From: Rhodobacter sp. SGA-6-6
GTDB taxonomy: Bacteria > Pseudomonadota > Alphaproteobacteria > Rhodobacterales > Rhodobacteraceae
Reading direction: 5' to 3'
NCBI RefSeq assembly: GCF_011043545.1
Contig: NZ_JAAKGP010000008.1
Coordinates: 1-64,000, forward strand
Length of the DNA: 64,000 nucleotides
The stretch's first letter is position 1; every line of letters begins with the position of its first letter. The notes under the pieces are model-generated. The model had not been told where the DNA came from and did no database searches. It saw only the letters and a list, made by a program, of their open reading frames with translations. Of this stretch, positions 16,897-26,292 are shown piece after piece. Made by a program: the position numbers and the translations under genes.

Positions 16897-17448
16897 TCAG
16901 CCCAGCAGGGCCTGAAGCTCCGCCTCGGCGGCGGCCACGTCGGGGACGGTGCGGAACAGCTCCAGCGTGGCGGCGCCGGCGAAACCCTCGGCCACGATGT
17001 GATCGAGAAGGGCGATCAGCGGCTGCCAGTAGCCCTGGATGTCCACCAGCAGGATCGGCTTGCGGTGCAGGCCGATCTGCGCCCAGGTCAGCACCTCGAA
17101 AAACTCGTCCAGGGACCCCGCGCCCCCGGGCAGCACCACGATGGCGTCGGAGTTCATGAACATCACCTTCTTGCGCTCGTGCATGTCCTCGGTGACGACG
17201 AAGGTGGTCAGGTCGCGCTTGCCCTTCTCCAGCCCCAGGAGATGGGTCGGGATCACCCCCATGCAGCGGGCGCCGGCGGTCTGCGCGGCGCGGGCGACCT
17301 CTCCCATCAGCCCCACGTCGCCGGCGCCGTAGACCAGCCGCCAGCCGCGGCGGGCGATGGTCTCGCCGAAGGCGCGGGCAGCCTCGGCATGGGCGGGATT
17401 GCGGCCGGGGCGGGCGCCGCAGAAGACGCAGATCGAGGGGGCGGGCAT
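16897..17448 (-). CDS. LOG-family (TIGR00730) nucleotide 5'-monophosphate phosphoribohydrolase
   Basis: This 183-aa Rossmann-like protein belongs to the family once called lysine decarboxylases and now known to release cytokinin bases or related nucleobases from nucleotides. CVFCGARPGRNPAH at the N-terminus, RLVYGAGDVGLMGEVA and the loop LPGGAGSLDEFFEVLTW are typical. The loop reads PGGAGSLDE rather than the common PGGxGTxxE; Ser for Thr is conservative. It converges on the methyltransferase-like gene with a 4-base gap, so the two messages may overlap. Confidence 0.85.
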   Translation of the reverse strand: MPAPSICVFCGARPGRNPAHAEAARAFGETIARRGWRLVYGAGDVGLMGEVARAAQTAGARCMGVIPTHLLGLEKGKRDLTTFVVTEDMHERKKVMFMNSDAIVVLPGGAGSLDEFFEVLTWAQIGLHRKPILLVDIQGYWQPLIALLDHIVAEGFAGAATLELFRTVPDVAAAEAELQALLG

Positions 17449-17551
17449 GGAAGGGTCCTCAAATCTGTTGCCAAGCCCGCTGTAACCCTGTTCCCATGCG
17501 AGGGAAAGCCGGGAAGGGGACGGTTCCGGGAAGGACGGGGGAAGGCGACGG

Positions 17552-19030
17552 ATGGGGTTCTGGGCGGGCTTGGGCGCGGGCGGGCGCGCGGCGGTGATGG
17601 CGGCAGGCGGCGTGGCGGTGGCCGGCGGCGGCTACGGGCTGTGGCGGCTGTCGCAGCCCGCGCCGGTCGCGGAGCCTGCGGCCCTGGTGCCGGAGGTGGC
17701 GCCGGAGCCGGAGACGGCGGCTTCGGTCGAGGCGGAAGCGGCGGCCGAACCCGAGGCGGCCGCCGAAGCGGCGGAGGCGGCGGCTCCGGTTGAGGCCGAA
17801 GTTGCGCCGGAGGCGGCGGCAGAGCCCGAAGTGCCAGTCGAGGTGCCGGAGGCGGCCCCTGCGCCCGAGGTGACGGTGGACACCTGGCGGGTGGCGGCGG
17901 ATGGCGCGGCCACGGTGGCCGGGCGGACCGCGCCCGAGGCGCTGGTGCGGATCCTGGTCGACGGCGTGGTGGTGGCCGAGGCCAGGGCCGGCGCCGGCGG
18001 CGAGTTCGCGGCGCTGTTCACCCTGCCGCCCAACCCCGCGCCCTCGCTGATGACGCTGGTCGCGGTGCTGGCGGACGGGGCGGAGGTGGCGACCAAGGCC
18101 GCCATCGCCCTCGGCCCCATCGCCGGGCCGCAGGTCGCCGCGGCGGAGCCGGCGGAGGAGCCGGTGGCGGTGATGCTGACCGAGGAGGGCGCCGCGGTGG
18201 TGCAGGCGCCGGAACCGGAACCGGAGCCGGTGGCCGAGGCTGCGCCGGAGCCGGCCGCGGTGGCCGGGGTCAGCATCGACACCATCAGCTACACCGCCTC
18301 GGGCGCGGTGCAACTGGGCGGGCGCGGGCAGCCGGGGGCCTTCCTGCGCTTCTACCTCGACAACGCGCCGTTGCAGACCGTGCTGATCCCGGACGGCGGC
18401 CAGTGGTTCACCACGCTGAAGGAGGTGCCGCCGGGCCTCTACGTGCTGCGGGCCGACCAGCTGGACGATGCCGGCAAGGTGACCGGCCGCTTCGAGACGC
18501 CGTTCAAGCGCGAGACGCTGGAGGCTCTGGCCGCCGCGGCGGCAAGCCCGCGGGTGACCGAGGCCGCGCCGGAGGCGACACCGGCGGCGGAAGCGGAGGC
18601 GGCGCCGGAAGGGGCGGTGGCGGTGGCCGATGCCGGGGAGGCCGGGGTGCGGCCGGAACAGGCGGAGACGCCCGCCGAGGCCGCGCCGGAGCAGCCGGAA
18701 GTCGCGGAGGCGGAACCTGCGGAGGCCGCGCCCCCGCCGGAGGAGCCGGAGCCGCCGCAAACCGCCGAGGCCGCGCCGACCCCGGAGCCCGCGCCGGAGA
18801 CCGTGGCGATCTCCGAACCGGAACCGGCGCCGGAGCCCGTCACTGCGCCCCCGCCGCCTGCGCCCGTCACGGTGACGGTGCAGCCCGGTCACACCCTCTG
18901 GGCCATCGCCAAGGGCGAACTCGGCGAGGGCATCCTCTATGTCCAGGTCTACGAGGCCAACCGCGACGCCATCCGCGACCCGGACCTGATCTATCCGGGA
19001 CAGGTGTTCACCATCCCCTCGGGCGGTTAG
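17552..19030 (+). CDS. LysM-domain cell-envelope protein
   Basis: This 492-aa protein starts with a short signal-anchor ([21 protein letters not shown]). It continues with long runs of Ala, Glu, Pro and Val (about residues 40-115 and 330-445). Two Ig-like or CARDB-like beta segments (about 120-190 and 245-325, for example [20 protein letters not shown]) lie between the runs. It ends with a LysM peptidoglycan-binding domain ([15 protein letters not shown], then [13 protein letters not shown]). It is probably anchored in the inner membrane and touches peptidoglycan. Proteins of this layout are common in Rhodobacterales; their role is not established. Confidence 0.8.
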   Translation: MGFWAGLGAGGRAAVMAAGGVAVAGGGYGLWRLSQPAPVAEPAALVPEVAPEPETAASVEAEAAAEPEAAAEAAEAAAPVEAEVAPEAAAEPEVPVEVPEAAPAPEVTVDTWRVAADGAATVAGRTAPEALVRILVDGVVVAEARAGAGGEFAALFTLPPNPAPSLMTLVAVLADGAEVATKAAIALGPIAGPQVAAAEPAEEPVAVMLTEEGAAVVQAPEPEPEPVAEAAPEPAAVAGVSIDTISYTASGAVQLGGRGQPGAFLRFYLDNAPLQTVLIPDGGQWFTTLKEVPPGLYVLRADQLDDAGKVTGRFETPFKRETLEALAAAAASPRVTEAAPEATPAAEAEAAPEGAVAVADAGEAGVRPEQAETPAEAAPEQPEVAEAEPAEAAPPPEEPEPPQTAEAAPTPEPAPETVAISEPEPAPEPVTAPPPPAPVTVTVQPGHTLWAIAKGELGEGILYVQVYEANRDAIRDPDLIYPGQVFTIPSGG

Positions 19031-19053
19031 AGGTCCCATCTCGGACAGCGGAC

Positions 19054-19264
19054 TGGCGAAGGCCATCGCCTTCGCCACAGTGCACCATTTCAACCAGACC
19101 GGCCGGGACCATAAGTCCCGGCCAGCGCCCGCCCCGCCCTCGGCGGGCGCTTCTCGCCCGCCGGGTCGGGCGCTGGCCTCGCGTGGTTTAGCGCTGCCAC
19201 CGTCTCCGGGCGATATATCACGCACGGGCGGGGGCGAGGCAGTGCCTCGCCTTTCCCCGCCCGC
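19054..19264 (+). repeat. Dispersed multi-hairpin repeat, copy B
   Basis: Plus-orientation copy between the LysM gene and the convergent arsR gene. It starts with TGGCGAAGGCCATCGCC and ends near a GCGAGGCAGTGCCTCGC hairpin. Confidence 0.85.
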
Positions 19265-19279
19265 CCGGCCGGCGTCGGG

Positions 19280-19301
19280 GTAGGGCGGGGTTCACCCCGC
19301 C
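19280..19301. terminator. GGCGGGG-type hairpin between convergent genes
   Basis: GGCGGGGTTCACCCCGCC preceded by GTAG lies just after repeat copy B and 8 bases from the arsR stop. The same hairpin recurs at 21683, 38838, 43552-43613, 52036-52097 and 56049. It may end transcription of arsR on the minus strand. Confidence 0.5.
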
Positions 19302-19309
19302 GATCCGTC

Positions 19310-19660
19310 TTACAGGACCGGCGTCTCCGCTTCGGCCTCTTCCCGGCCATGGCGGCAGCAGGCCACCACTTCGGGATGCGCCATGCAGCAATCGCTCAGC
19401 AGCCAGCCGATCGCCCCGCCGATCCCCGCCGCATCGACGGCGTAGAACACGTTGCGCGCCACCCGGCGCGAGGTCAGCAGCCCGGCCCCCTCCATCGCCG
19501 ACAGATGGAAGGACAGCCGCGAGGACGACAGTCCCAGCCGCCGGGCGATCTCGCCCGCGGGCAGGCCCTCGGGGCCTTGCGGCACCAGAAGGCGGATCAG
19601 GTCCAGCCGCGCTTCGTGGGAAAGCGCCGAGAAGGCGGCGAGGGCTTTACTCCGGTTCAT
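19310..19660 (-). CDS. ArsR/SmtB-family transcriptional regulator
   Basis: This 116-aa winged-helix repressor has AFSALSHEARLDLIRLLV at the N-terminus, the recognition helix region GEIARRLGLSSSRLSFHLSAM, and the wing RRVARNVFYAVD. The end carries clustered cysteines and histidines (SDCCMAHPEVVACCRHG), a likely metal or metalloid sensor site. It is transcribed away from the Atm1-like exporter with a 92-base shared region holding an inverted repeat. The simplest reading is a metal-responsive repressor of itself and possibly of the exporter. Confidence 0.88.
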   Translation of the reverse strand: MNRSKALAAFSALSHEARLDLIRLLVPQGPEGLPAGEIARRLGLSSSRLSFHLSAMEGAGLLTSRRVARNVFYAVDAAGIGGAIGWLLSDCCMAHPEVVACCRHGREEAEAETPVL

Positions 19661-19662
19661 GG

Positions 19663-19686
19663 TTCAACTACTCATGCAGCGTTGAA
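19663..19686. promoter_or_regulatory. Candidate ArsR operator
   Basis: TTCAAC, 12 bases, then GTTGAA form a perfect inverted repeat 2 bases upstream of the arsR start codon, in the region shared with the divergent exporter gene. Size and spacing fit ArsR-family operators. Confidence 0.5.
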
Positions 19687-19752
19687 ATGGACCCTAGACC
19701 ACCGGGCGGGGCCGATCAATCCGCAAATCCGTGATCCAGACGAAGGCCCGCC

Positions 19753-21600
19753 ATGCGCCGCACCACCGCATCCGCACCGAACAGCGATACCGCCCCGCCG
19801 GCTTCGGGCTGGCAGACCATGGCGCGGATGCTGCCCTATCTCTGGCCGCAGGGGCAGGCCTGGGTGAAGCGGCGGGTGGCGGCGGCGCTGCTGCTGCTGC
19901 TGGCGGCCAAGGCGGTGTCGATCATCACACCCTGGATCTACAAGCTGGCGGTGGACGCGCTGACCGCCCGGACCGGCGGCGACCCCGCCGCGACGCTGGC
20001 GCTCGGCGCGGTCGGGCTGACGGTGGCCTACGGGCTGGCCCGGCTCGGCTCGGTCGCTTTCGGGGAATTGCGCGATGCGGTCTTCGTCCGCGTCGGCCAG
20101 CGGGCGCTGCGGCGGTTGGCGCTGGAGACCTTCACCCATATCCACCGGCTGTCCCTGCGCTACCACATCACCCGCAAGACCGGCGGCCTCAGCCGCATCA
20201 TCGAGCGGGGGGTGAAGGGCGTCGATTTCCTGCTGCGCTTCATGCTCTTCTCCATCGGGCCGCTGGTGATCGAGCTGACGCTGGTCTCGGTGATCTTCGC
20301 GGTCTGGTTCGGCTGGACCTATGCCGCGGTGGTCGTCGTCACCATCGCGCTTTACGTCGCCTTCACCTTCAAGGTCACCGAATGGCGGGTGAAGATCCGG
20401 CAGGAGATGAACGACCTCGACACCGATGCCAACCAGAAGGCCATCGACAGCCTGCTGAACTACGAGACGGTGAAGTATTTCAACGCCGAGGCGCGCGAGG
20501 CCGGCCGCTACGATTCCGCCATGCGCGGCTACGAGGCGGCGGCGGTGCGCACCGGCATCTCGCTGGCCTTCCTGAACATGGGCCAGACCTTCCTGATCAC
20601 CTCCGGGCTGGTGGGGGTGATGGTGCTGGCGGCGCGGGGCGTGCAGGCCGGGGAACTGACCGTGGGCGACTTCGTCATGGTCAATGCCTATATGCTGCAG
20701 ATCACCATGCCGCTGAACTTCCTCGGCACCGTCTACCGGGAAATCCGCCAGGCGCTGGTCGACATGGGGCAGATGTTCGGCCTTCTCGCCCAGCCGGCCG
20801 AGGTGGTGGACGCGCCCGACGCCAGGCCGCTGGCGGTGACGGGCGGCGAGATCGTGTTCGAGGAGGTCCGCTTCTCCTACGAGCCGGGGCGCGAGATCCT
20901 GAAGGGGCTGTCGTTCCGCGTCGGCCCGGGGCAGAAACTGGCGCTGGTCGGCCATTCCGGCAGCGGCAAGTCCACGGTGGGGCGGCTTCTGTTCCGCTTC
21001 TACGACGTGACCGGCGGCGCGATCCGCATCGACGGGCAGGACATCCGCGAGGTGGCGCAGGCCAGCCTGCACGCGCAGATCGGCGTGGTGCCGCAGGACA
21101 CCGTGCTGTTCAACGACACCATCCGCTACAACATCGCCTATGGCCGCGACGAGGCCGACGAGGCCGATGTGGTGGCGGCGGCGAAGGCGGCGCGCATCCA
21201 TGATTTCATCATGTCGCTGCCCGACGGCTACGACACCACGGTGGGCGAGCGCGGGCTGAAGCTCTCGGGCGGCGAGAAGCAGCGGGTGGGTATCGCCCGG
21301 ACGCTCTTGAAGAACCCGCCGATCCTGATCCTGGACGAGGCGACCTCGGCGCTGGACACCCAGACCGAGCGGTCGATCCAGGACTCCCTGGCCGAGATGG
21401 GGCAGGGCCGCAGCGTCATCGTCATCGCCCACCGGCTGTCCACCATCGCCGACGCCGACCGCATCCTGGTGCTGGAGGCGGGCCGGGTGATCGAGGAGGG
21501 CACCCACGACGAGTTGCTGGAGACCGGCGGCCGCTATGCCGCGATGTGGGCCCAGCAGATCGCCGAGGAGGAAGAGGACGAGGCGGTGGCGGCGGAGTAG
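19753..21600 (+). CDS. Atm1/HMT-type ABC exporter
   Basis: This 615-aa half-transporter has an N-terminal six-helix membrane domain (about residues 45-320) and a C-terminal ATPase domain. Walker A is GHSGSGKST (about residue 400), the signature is LSGGEKQRVGIARTLL and Walker B is LILDEATSALD. The sequence RFMLFSIGPLVIELTLV and the NYETVKYFNAEARE segment are typical of Atm1/ABCB7/HMT-1 proteins, which export glutathione-linked metals or a sulfur compound. The divergent ArsR gene argues for a metal-detoxification role. It functions as a homodimer in the inner membrane. Confidence 0.88.
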   Translation: MRRTTASAPNSDTAPPASGWQTMARMLPYLWPQGQAWVKRRVAAALLLLLAAKAVSIITPWIYKLAVDALTARTGGDPAATLALGAVGLTVAYGLARLGSVAFGELRDAVFVRVGQRALRRLALETFTHIHRLSLRYHITRKTGGLSRIIERGVKGVDFLLRFMLFSIGPLVIELTLVSVIFAVWFGWTYAAVVVVTIALYVAFTFKVTEWRVKIRQEMNDLDTDANQKAIDSLLNYETVKYFNAEAREAGRYDSAMRGYEAAAVRTGISLAFLNMGQTFLITSGLVGVMVLAARGVQAGELTVGDFVMVNAYMLQITMPLNFLGTVYREIRQALVDMGQMFGLLAQPAEVVDAPDARPLAVTGGEIVFEEVRFSYEPGREILKGLSFRVGPGQKLALVGHSGSGKSTVGRLLFRFYDVTGGAIRIDGQDIREVAQASLHAQIGVVPQDTVLFNDTIRYNIAYGRDEADEADVVAAAKAARIHDFIMSLPDGYDTTVGERGLKLSGGEKQRVGIARTLLKNPPILILDEATSALDTQTERSIQDSLAEMGQGRSVIVIAHRLSTIADADRILVLEAGRVIEEGTHDELLETGGRYAAMWAQQIAEEEEDEAVAAE

Positions 21601-21682
21601 GGGCTGCGGTTTGGGGCGCGGCGGGGTGAAACCTGCGGCCACGGCCGGCCATTGCCCGCTGGACTGATGGGAAACGGTTCCC

Positions 21683-21704
21683 GTAAGGCGGGGTTCACCC
21701 CGCC
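21683..21704. repeat. GGCGGGG-type hairpin
   Basis: GTAAGGCGGGGTTCACCCCGCC lies 82 bases after the exporter gene and directly before repeat copy C, the same order of elements seen in part at 19054-19301. Confidence 0.6.
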
Positions 21705-21719
21705 GATCCGACGATGCAA

Positions 21720-21930
21720 TGGCGAAGGCGCGTGCCTTCGCCACGGCGCACCATCTCAACCGGACCGGCCGGGCCCCAAAGGCCCGGCCAGCGCCCGCCC
21801 CGCCCTTGGGCCAGGCGCTTCTCGCCCGCTGGGTCGGGCGCTGGCCTCTCCGGGCCTCGTGCCGCATCGTCTCCGGTTGAACCGTCGCGCACGGGCGGGG
21901 GCGAGGCAGTGCCTCGCCTTGTCCCGCCCG
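21720..21930 (+). repeat. Dispersed multi-hairpin repeat, copy C
   Basis: Plus-orientation copy in the 437-base gap between the ABC exporter and the caspase-TPR gene. All four hairpin segments are present. An open reading frame runs from inside it into the caspase gene, but its codons are repeat-derived and should not be taken as an N-terminus. Confidence 0.85.
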
Positions 21931-22037
21931 GCCGGCAGGGGGATGCACGGGTCAGGAATGCCCGAGACCGGCGTTTTCCCTTTGACCGCGGCGGCCCGTC
22001 GCGCCAAGATCGCCGTCAAAGCTTTTGGACCAAGGCG

Positions 22038-25000
22038 ATGCTGCGCCGTGTTTTATTCGCCCTTTGCCTGCTGCTGGCGACCGTCTCGGCGGCCTTCGCC
22101 GAAAGGCGGGTGGCGCTGGTGCTGGCGACCGAGGACTACAAGTCCATCCGCAAGCTGGACAACCCGGTCAACGACGCGCGGGCGATGGAGACGCTGCTCG
22201 AATCCCTCGGCTTCGAGGTCTGGCTGGAGACCGACCGCGACCTGAAGCGGATGCGCCGGGCGCTGGAGGATTTCAAGACCGATGCCGCCGGCGCCGATGT
22301 GGCGCTGGTGTTCTATGCCGGCCACGGCGTGGCGCTGGACGGGGTGAACTACCTCTTGCCGACCGATGCCGATGCCACCTCCTCGGCCGCGCTGGCGGCC
22401 AGCGGCCTGCCGCTGGAGGAGGTCCGCGACGTGCTGGACGAGGTGGCGCCGATGGCGATCATGCTGCTGGACGCCTGCCGCGACGATCCCTTCGCCCAGG
22501 GCGCGACGGGGGACGGGCGCGGCGCCGTGCCGCTGTCGGGCGATCCGCCGGAGAAGAAGCCGCCCACCCCCGGGCTGGGGCGGATCGGCCGGGCCGACGG
22601 CGTCCTCTTCGCCTTCGCCGCCGCCCCCGGCGAGACCGCGGCGGACGGCAACGACGGCAACTCCCCCTTCACCTCGGCGCTCCTGCGCCATTTCGGCACC
22701 AAGGGGGTGGAGTTGAAATCGGCGCTGACGCTGGTGCAGCAGGATGTCTACGACCGCTCGCGCGGCAAGCAGCTGCCCTATATCGAAAGCGGCCTGGCCG
22801 AGTTGGTCTTCATCTCCGGCGAGGGCGATCTGCCCGAACGCGACCAGCTGCTGATGGCGATGGCCAGCATCACCCCCGAGCTGCGGCAGGAGGTGGAGGC
22901 GGTCGCGGCGGCGCATGACATGCCGCTGGCCCCGCTTTACGCGGCGCTGATCTCGGCCGACCTCGGCAGCCAGACCGCCGAGGACCGCCAGCGCCTGCTG
23001 CAGGAAGCGGCGGCCTCCTACGCGCAGTTCCAGCAGGGCCTGGTGAAATATGCCTCCAGCGACCCGCGGGTGGCCGAGCTGCGGGCCAAGGCCGAGGAGC
23101 AGCTGGCCCTCGGCGCCACCGCCGCCGCGCGCGAGCTGATCACCGAGGCCGCGGCCATCGACGCGCAGGCGCGGGAATCCCTGCAGGAGAACATCGCCGA
23201 GCTGACCGCGAACCTGGTGGAGCGGACGGTGTCCGAAGCCACCTCGCATGTGCTGAACGCCAATGCGGCCAAAACCGACCTGCGCTACGACCTGGCCATC
23301 GAGGACCTGACCAAGGCGGCCGAGCTTTATGCCTCGGTCAAGGACGGACTGGCCGACCGCGATACGAAATTCGCCTACAACGACGTTCTGCGCGATCTGG
23401 GCGATCTGCAGGTGCTGGCCGGCAACACCAATGCCGCCCTGGGCATCTACCTGACCCGCTCGGAATTCGCCGAGGCGCAGGTGGCGGCGAATCCGGCCGA
23501 TTTCGGCTGGTCGCGCGAGCTGGTCTGGGCGATGAACTCGGTCGGCGTGGTGTTGCAGCAGCAGGGCTATCTGCGCGAGGCCGAAGAGGCCTATACCCGC
23601 GCCTACGAGGTGACGGCGAAGCAGAACGTCGACACGCCGAACGACCTGCTGCTGATGCGCGACCTGGAGGTGGCGCTGAACAAGCTGGGCGACGTGCGCT
23701 TCGCGCTGAACGACCTGAACGGCGCGCTGCTGGCCTATCAGGAGGGGCTGGGGATCAGCCAGTCGCTGCTGGACCAGGACCCGGAAAGCATCCTCTACAA
23801 CCAGGACGTCTCGATCAGCCACGAGAGGATCGGCGACGTGCTGGTGGCGATGGGCGACCGGGCGGCGGCGCGCGACGCCTTCGACGTGTCGCTGATGATC
23901 TCGAAGAAGCTGGCCGACAAATATCCCGACGACATGGAGATCCGCCGCAACCTCTCGGTCTCCTACGAACGGCTGGGCGACACCATGCAGGCCGAGGGCG
24001 ACCTGGACGCGGCGCTGGCGGCCTTCCTGGAGGCGCAGAAGATCCGCGACGACCTGCTGGCGCAGGACCCCGGCAACGCCACCCGCAAGCGCGACGCCGC
24101 GCTGATCTACGAGCGTGTGGGCGAGGTCTACAACCGCATGGGCGACGCCGGTTCGGCGCTGATGAACCAAGAGGCGGCGCGGGGGATGCGGGCCGAGCTG
24201 GTGGCGCTGGACCCGTCGAACATGCTCTGGGCCCGCGATCTGTCGGTCAGCCACGAGAAGGTGGGGATGATCTACCAGCAGGAAGGCGAATTCGCCGGCG
24301 CGCTGGAGGCCTTCTCCGCCTGCCGCGACCTGCGGCTGGCGATCGCCGCGGTGGACCCGGGCAACCTGTCGGCGCAGCGCGACCTGGCGATCTGCATCCA
24401 CAAATGGGCGCAGGCCGAAGAGGGCTCGGGCGATCCGCAGGGCGCGCTTTCGGCGCACCGGACCGCGCTGGACATCCGCCGCGGCAATGCGGCGGCGGAC
24501 CCGGAGAACAAGATCTACCAGCTGGACCTGACCTTCTCGCTGTCGGCCATGGGCAAGCTGAGCTGGACGCTCGGCGACCTCGACGCGGCGATGGGGTCCT
24601 ATGACGAGACCATCCGCATCCTGCAGGCCATCGTGGCGCATGAGCCGGGCGACCTGCCCAGCCACTACGACCTGATGGTCTACAGCACCGACATGGCCGA
24701 TGTGCTGTTGCAGCGCGGCGACCTGGAGGCCGCGGCCGGCTATGCGCAGCTGTCGATGGCGGCGGCCGATGCGCTGCTGGCGGCCGATCCGAAGCTCTGG
24801 GACTACCGCCACGGCAAGCTGGTGGCGGCCAACCGCCTGGGCGATGCCAAGGCGCGGCTGCAGGATGCCGCCGGGGCGCTGGAAGGCTACCGGGTGATGG
24901 CCGAGATCGGCTACCAGCTGGCCTCCGAGGACCCCTACAACACCGGCGCGGCCTGGGATTACGCGCTGGCGATGCTGCGGTCGGGCGAGCAGAAGCTGGC

Positions 25001-25409
25001 GTTGCAGGACTATCCCGGCGCGCGGGCCGACCTGGAGGTCGCGGTGTCGATGCGGCGCTGGCTGGCCGGGCAGGACCCGGCGGCGGTGCAGCCGCAGCGC
25101 GAGCTGGGATGGGCCTTGCAGAAACTGGCCGACAGCCATTTCTACGAGCAGAACTACGACACCGGCCGCCCGCTGGAGGAGGAGGCGCTGGCCATCTTCC
25201 GCTGGGTGGACACGCAGGAGCCGGGGCAGGTCTGGAACATCGTCGACCTGGCGACGGCGCTGGACCGCGCCTCCAGCTACTACGGCGATCCGGCGCCCTA
25301 CCTGCGGGAATCGCTGGCGCTGCTGGAAGGCCTGCAGGCGCAGGGCACGCTGCCCGAGGGCTATCAGAGCTGGATCGACAATTACCGCAGCAAGCTGGGC
25401 GGCAATTGA
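22038..25409 (+). CDS. Secreted caspase-like (C14) TPR protein
   Basis: This 1123-aa protein starts with a signal peptide (LRRVLFALCLLLATVSAAFA). A caspase-like p20 domain follows (about residues 22-270), with RVALVLATEDY, the catalytic His in FYAGHGVALDG and the catalytic Cys in LLDACRDDPF. From about residue 410 to the end there are about 15 TPR-like helical repeats, with recurring phrases such as VSYERLGD, ISHERIGDV and AQRDLAICI at 50-60 residue spacing. It is presumably exported to the periplasm. Bacterial caspase homologues act in stress or death responses, but the target here is unknown. The start was placed at the ATG before the signal peptide. Confidence 0.85.
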   Translation: MLRRVLFALCLLLATVSAAFAERRVALVLATEDYKSIRKLDNPVNDARAMETLLESLGFEVWLETDRDLKRMRRALEDFKTDAAGADVALVFYAGHGVALDGVNYLLPTDADATSSAALAASGLPLEEVRDVLDEVAPMAIMLLDACRDDPFAQGATGDGRGAVPLSGDPPEKKPPTPGLGRIGRADGVLFAFAAAPGETAADGNDGNSPFTSALLRHFGTKGVELKSALTLVQQDVYDRSRGKQLPYIESGLAELVFISGEGDLPERDQLLMAMASITPELRQEVEAVAAAHDMPLAPLYAALISADLGSQTAEDRQRLLQEAAASYAQFQQGLVKYASSDPRVAELRAKAEEQLALGATAAARELITEAAAIDAQARESLQENIAELTANLVERTVSEATSHVLNANAAKTDLRYDLAIEDLTKAAELYASVKDGLADRDTKFAYNDVLRDLGDLQVLAGNTNAALGIYLTRSEFAEAQVAANPADFGWSRELVWAMNSVGVVLQQQGYLREAEEAYTRAYEVTAKQNVDTPNDLLLMRDLEVALNKLGDVRFALNDLNGALLAYQEGLGISQSLLDQDPESILYNQDVSISHERIGDVLVAMGDRAAARDAFDVSLMISKKLADKYPDDMEIRRNLSVSYERLGDTMQAEGDLDAALAAFLEAQKIRDDLLAQDPGNATRKRDAALIYERVGEVYNRMGDAGSALMNQEAARGMRAELVALDPSNMLWARDLSVSHEKVGMIYQQEGEFAGALEAFSACRDLRLAIAAVDPGNLSAQRDLAICIHKWAQAEEGSGDPQGALSAHRTALDIRRGNAAADPENKIYQLDLTFSLSAMGKLSWTLGDLDAAMGSYDETIRILQAIVAHEPGDLPSHYDLMVYSTDMADVLLQRGDLEAAAGYAQLSMAAADALLAADPKLWDYRHGKLVAANRLGDAKARLQDAAGALEGYRVMAEIGYQLASEDPYNTGAAWDYALAMLRSGEQKLALQDYPGARADLEVAVSMRRWLAGQDPAAVQPQRELGWALQKLADSHFYEQNYDTGRPLEEEALAIFRWVDTQEPGQVWNIVDLATALDRASSYYGDPAPYLRESLALLEGLQAQGTLPEGYQSWIDNYRSKLGGN

Positions 25410-25553
25410 CCGGCGGGCCGCGTCCGGGCGGGAGCGGAGTCGGGGGCGGAGTCGGGGGGCCGGGGCTTGGCAAGTCCGGCGCTTTGCCTGTAAGACGGGC
25501 CGAGGCAAGCGGCCCCGCCCGGCGAAGGGCGGCGCGGAAGGAAGGGCGGACGG

Positions 25554-26255
25554 GTGAGCACTCCTGACAGTTTCATCGAGGAAGTGACCGAGGAAGTCCG
25601 CCGCGACCGGCTTTTCCGGCTGTTCCGCAAATACGGCTGGATCGGCGTGGTGCTGATCCTGGCCATCGTCATCGGCACCGCGGTGGTGGAATGGCGCAAG
25701 GCCCGGGCCGAGACGCGGGCCGAAGCCTTCGGCGACGCGGTGCTGGAGGCCTATGACCTCGGCAGCGCCGAGGAGCGGCGGGCGGCACTGGCCGGCATTG
25801 CCGCCGACGGCGAGCAGAAGACGCTGCTGGCGCTGATCGAGGCCTCGGACCCGGCCGAGGACCGCGCGGCGACGCTGGCCGCGCTGGACCGGCTGATCGC
25901 CGATGCCGCGCTGGCCCCGGTCTACCGCGACCTCGCGGTGCTGAAGCGGGTGCTGGTGGCGGGAGCGGAGATGCCGCTGGCCGACCGCCGCGCCGCGCTG
26001 GAGCCGCTGGCGGTGCCGGGCCGGCCCTATCGCCTGCTGGCGCAGGAGCAGCTGGCCTATCTGCTGGTCGAGGAAGGCAAGGCCGGGGACGCCATCGCCG
26101 CGCTGCAGGGCCTGATCCAGGAGCAGGGGGTTTCCTCCTCGCTGCGCGACCGGGCGGGGCAGATGATCATGGTATTGGGCGGCAAGCCGGTGGAACCCGC
26201 GGCGGCCGAAGCGCCGGCGCCGGACGAGGACATGGAGGCCGGGGCGGAGGACTGA
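25554..26255 (+). CDS. YfgM-like TPR membrane protein
   Basis: This 233-aa protein has a cytoplasmic start (FIEEVTEEVRRDRLFRLFRKYGW), one membrane helix (IGVVLILAIVIGTAVVEW, about residues 25-42) and a periplasmic TPR-like domain. The layout matches YfgM, which works with PpiD at the Sec translocon and is typically encoded just before BamB and Der, as here. The start is GTG. The C-terminal 20 residues are rich in Pro, Ala, Glu and Asp. It is likely co-transcribed with the next two genes. Confidence 0.8.
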   Translation: MSTPDSFIEEVTEEVRRDRLFRLFRKYGWIGVVLILAIVIGTAVVEWRKARAETRAEAFGDAVLEAYDLGSAEERRAALAGIAADGEQKTLLALIEASDPAEDRAATLAALDRLIADAALAPVYRDLAVLKRVLVAGAEMPLADRRAALEPLAVPGRPYRLLAQEQLAYLLVEEGKAGDAIAALQGLIQEQGVSSSLRDRAGQMIMVLGGKPVEPAAAEAPAPDEDMEAGAED

Positions 26256-26292
26256 CCCCGCGGGGCAGGGACCGGAACCGGACGGAAACAGG

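Noticed and set aside
21714-22037. A longer N-terminus for the caspase-TPR protein
   Set aside because: The extra codons come from repeat copy C and precede a good signal peptide that must be at the N-terminus.
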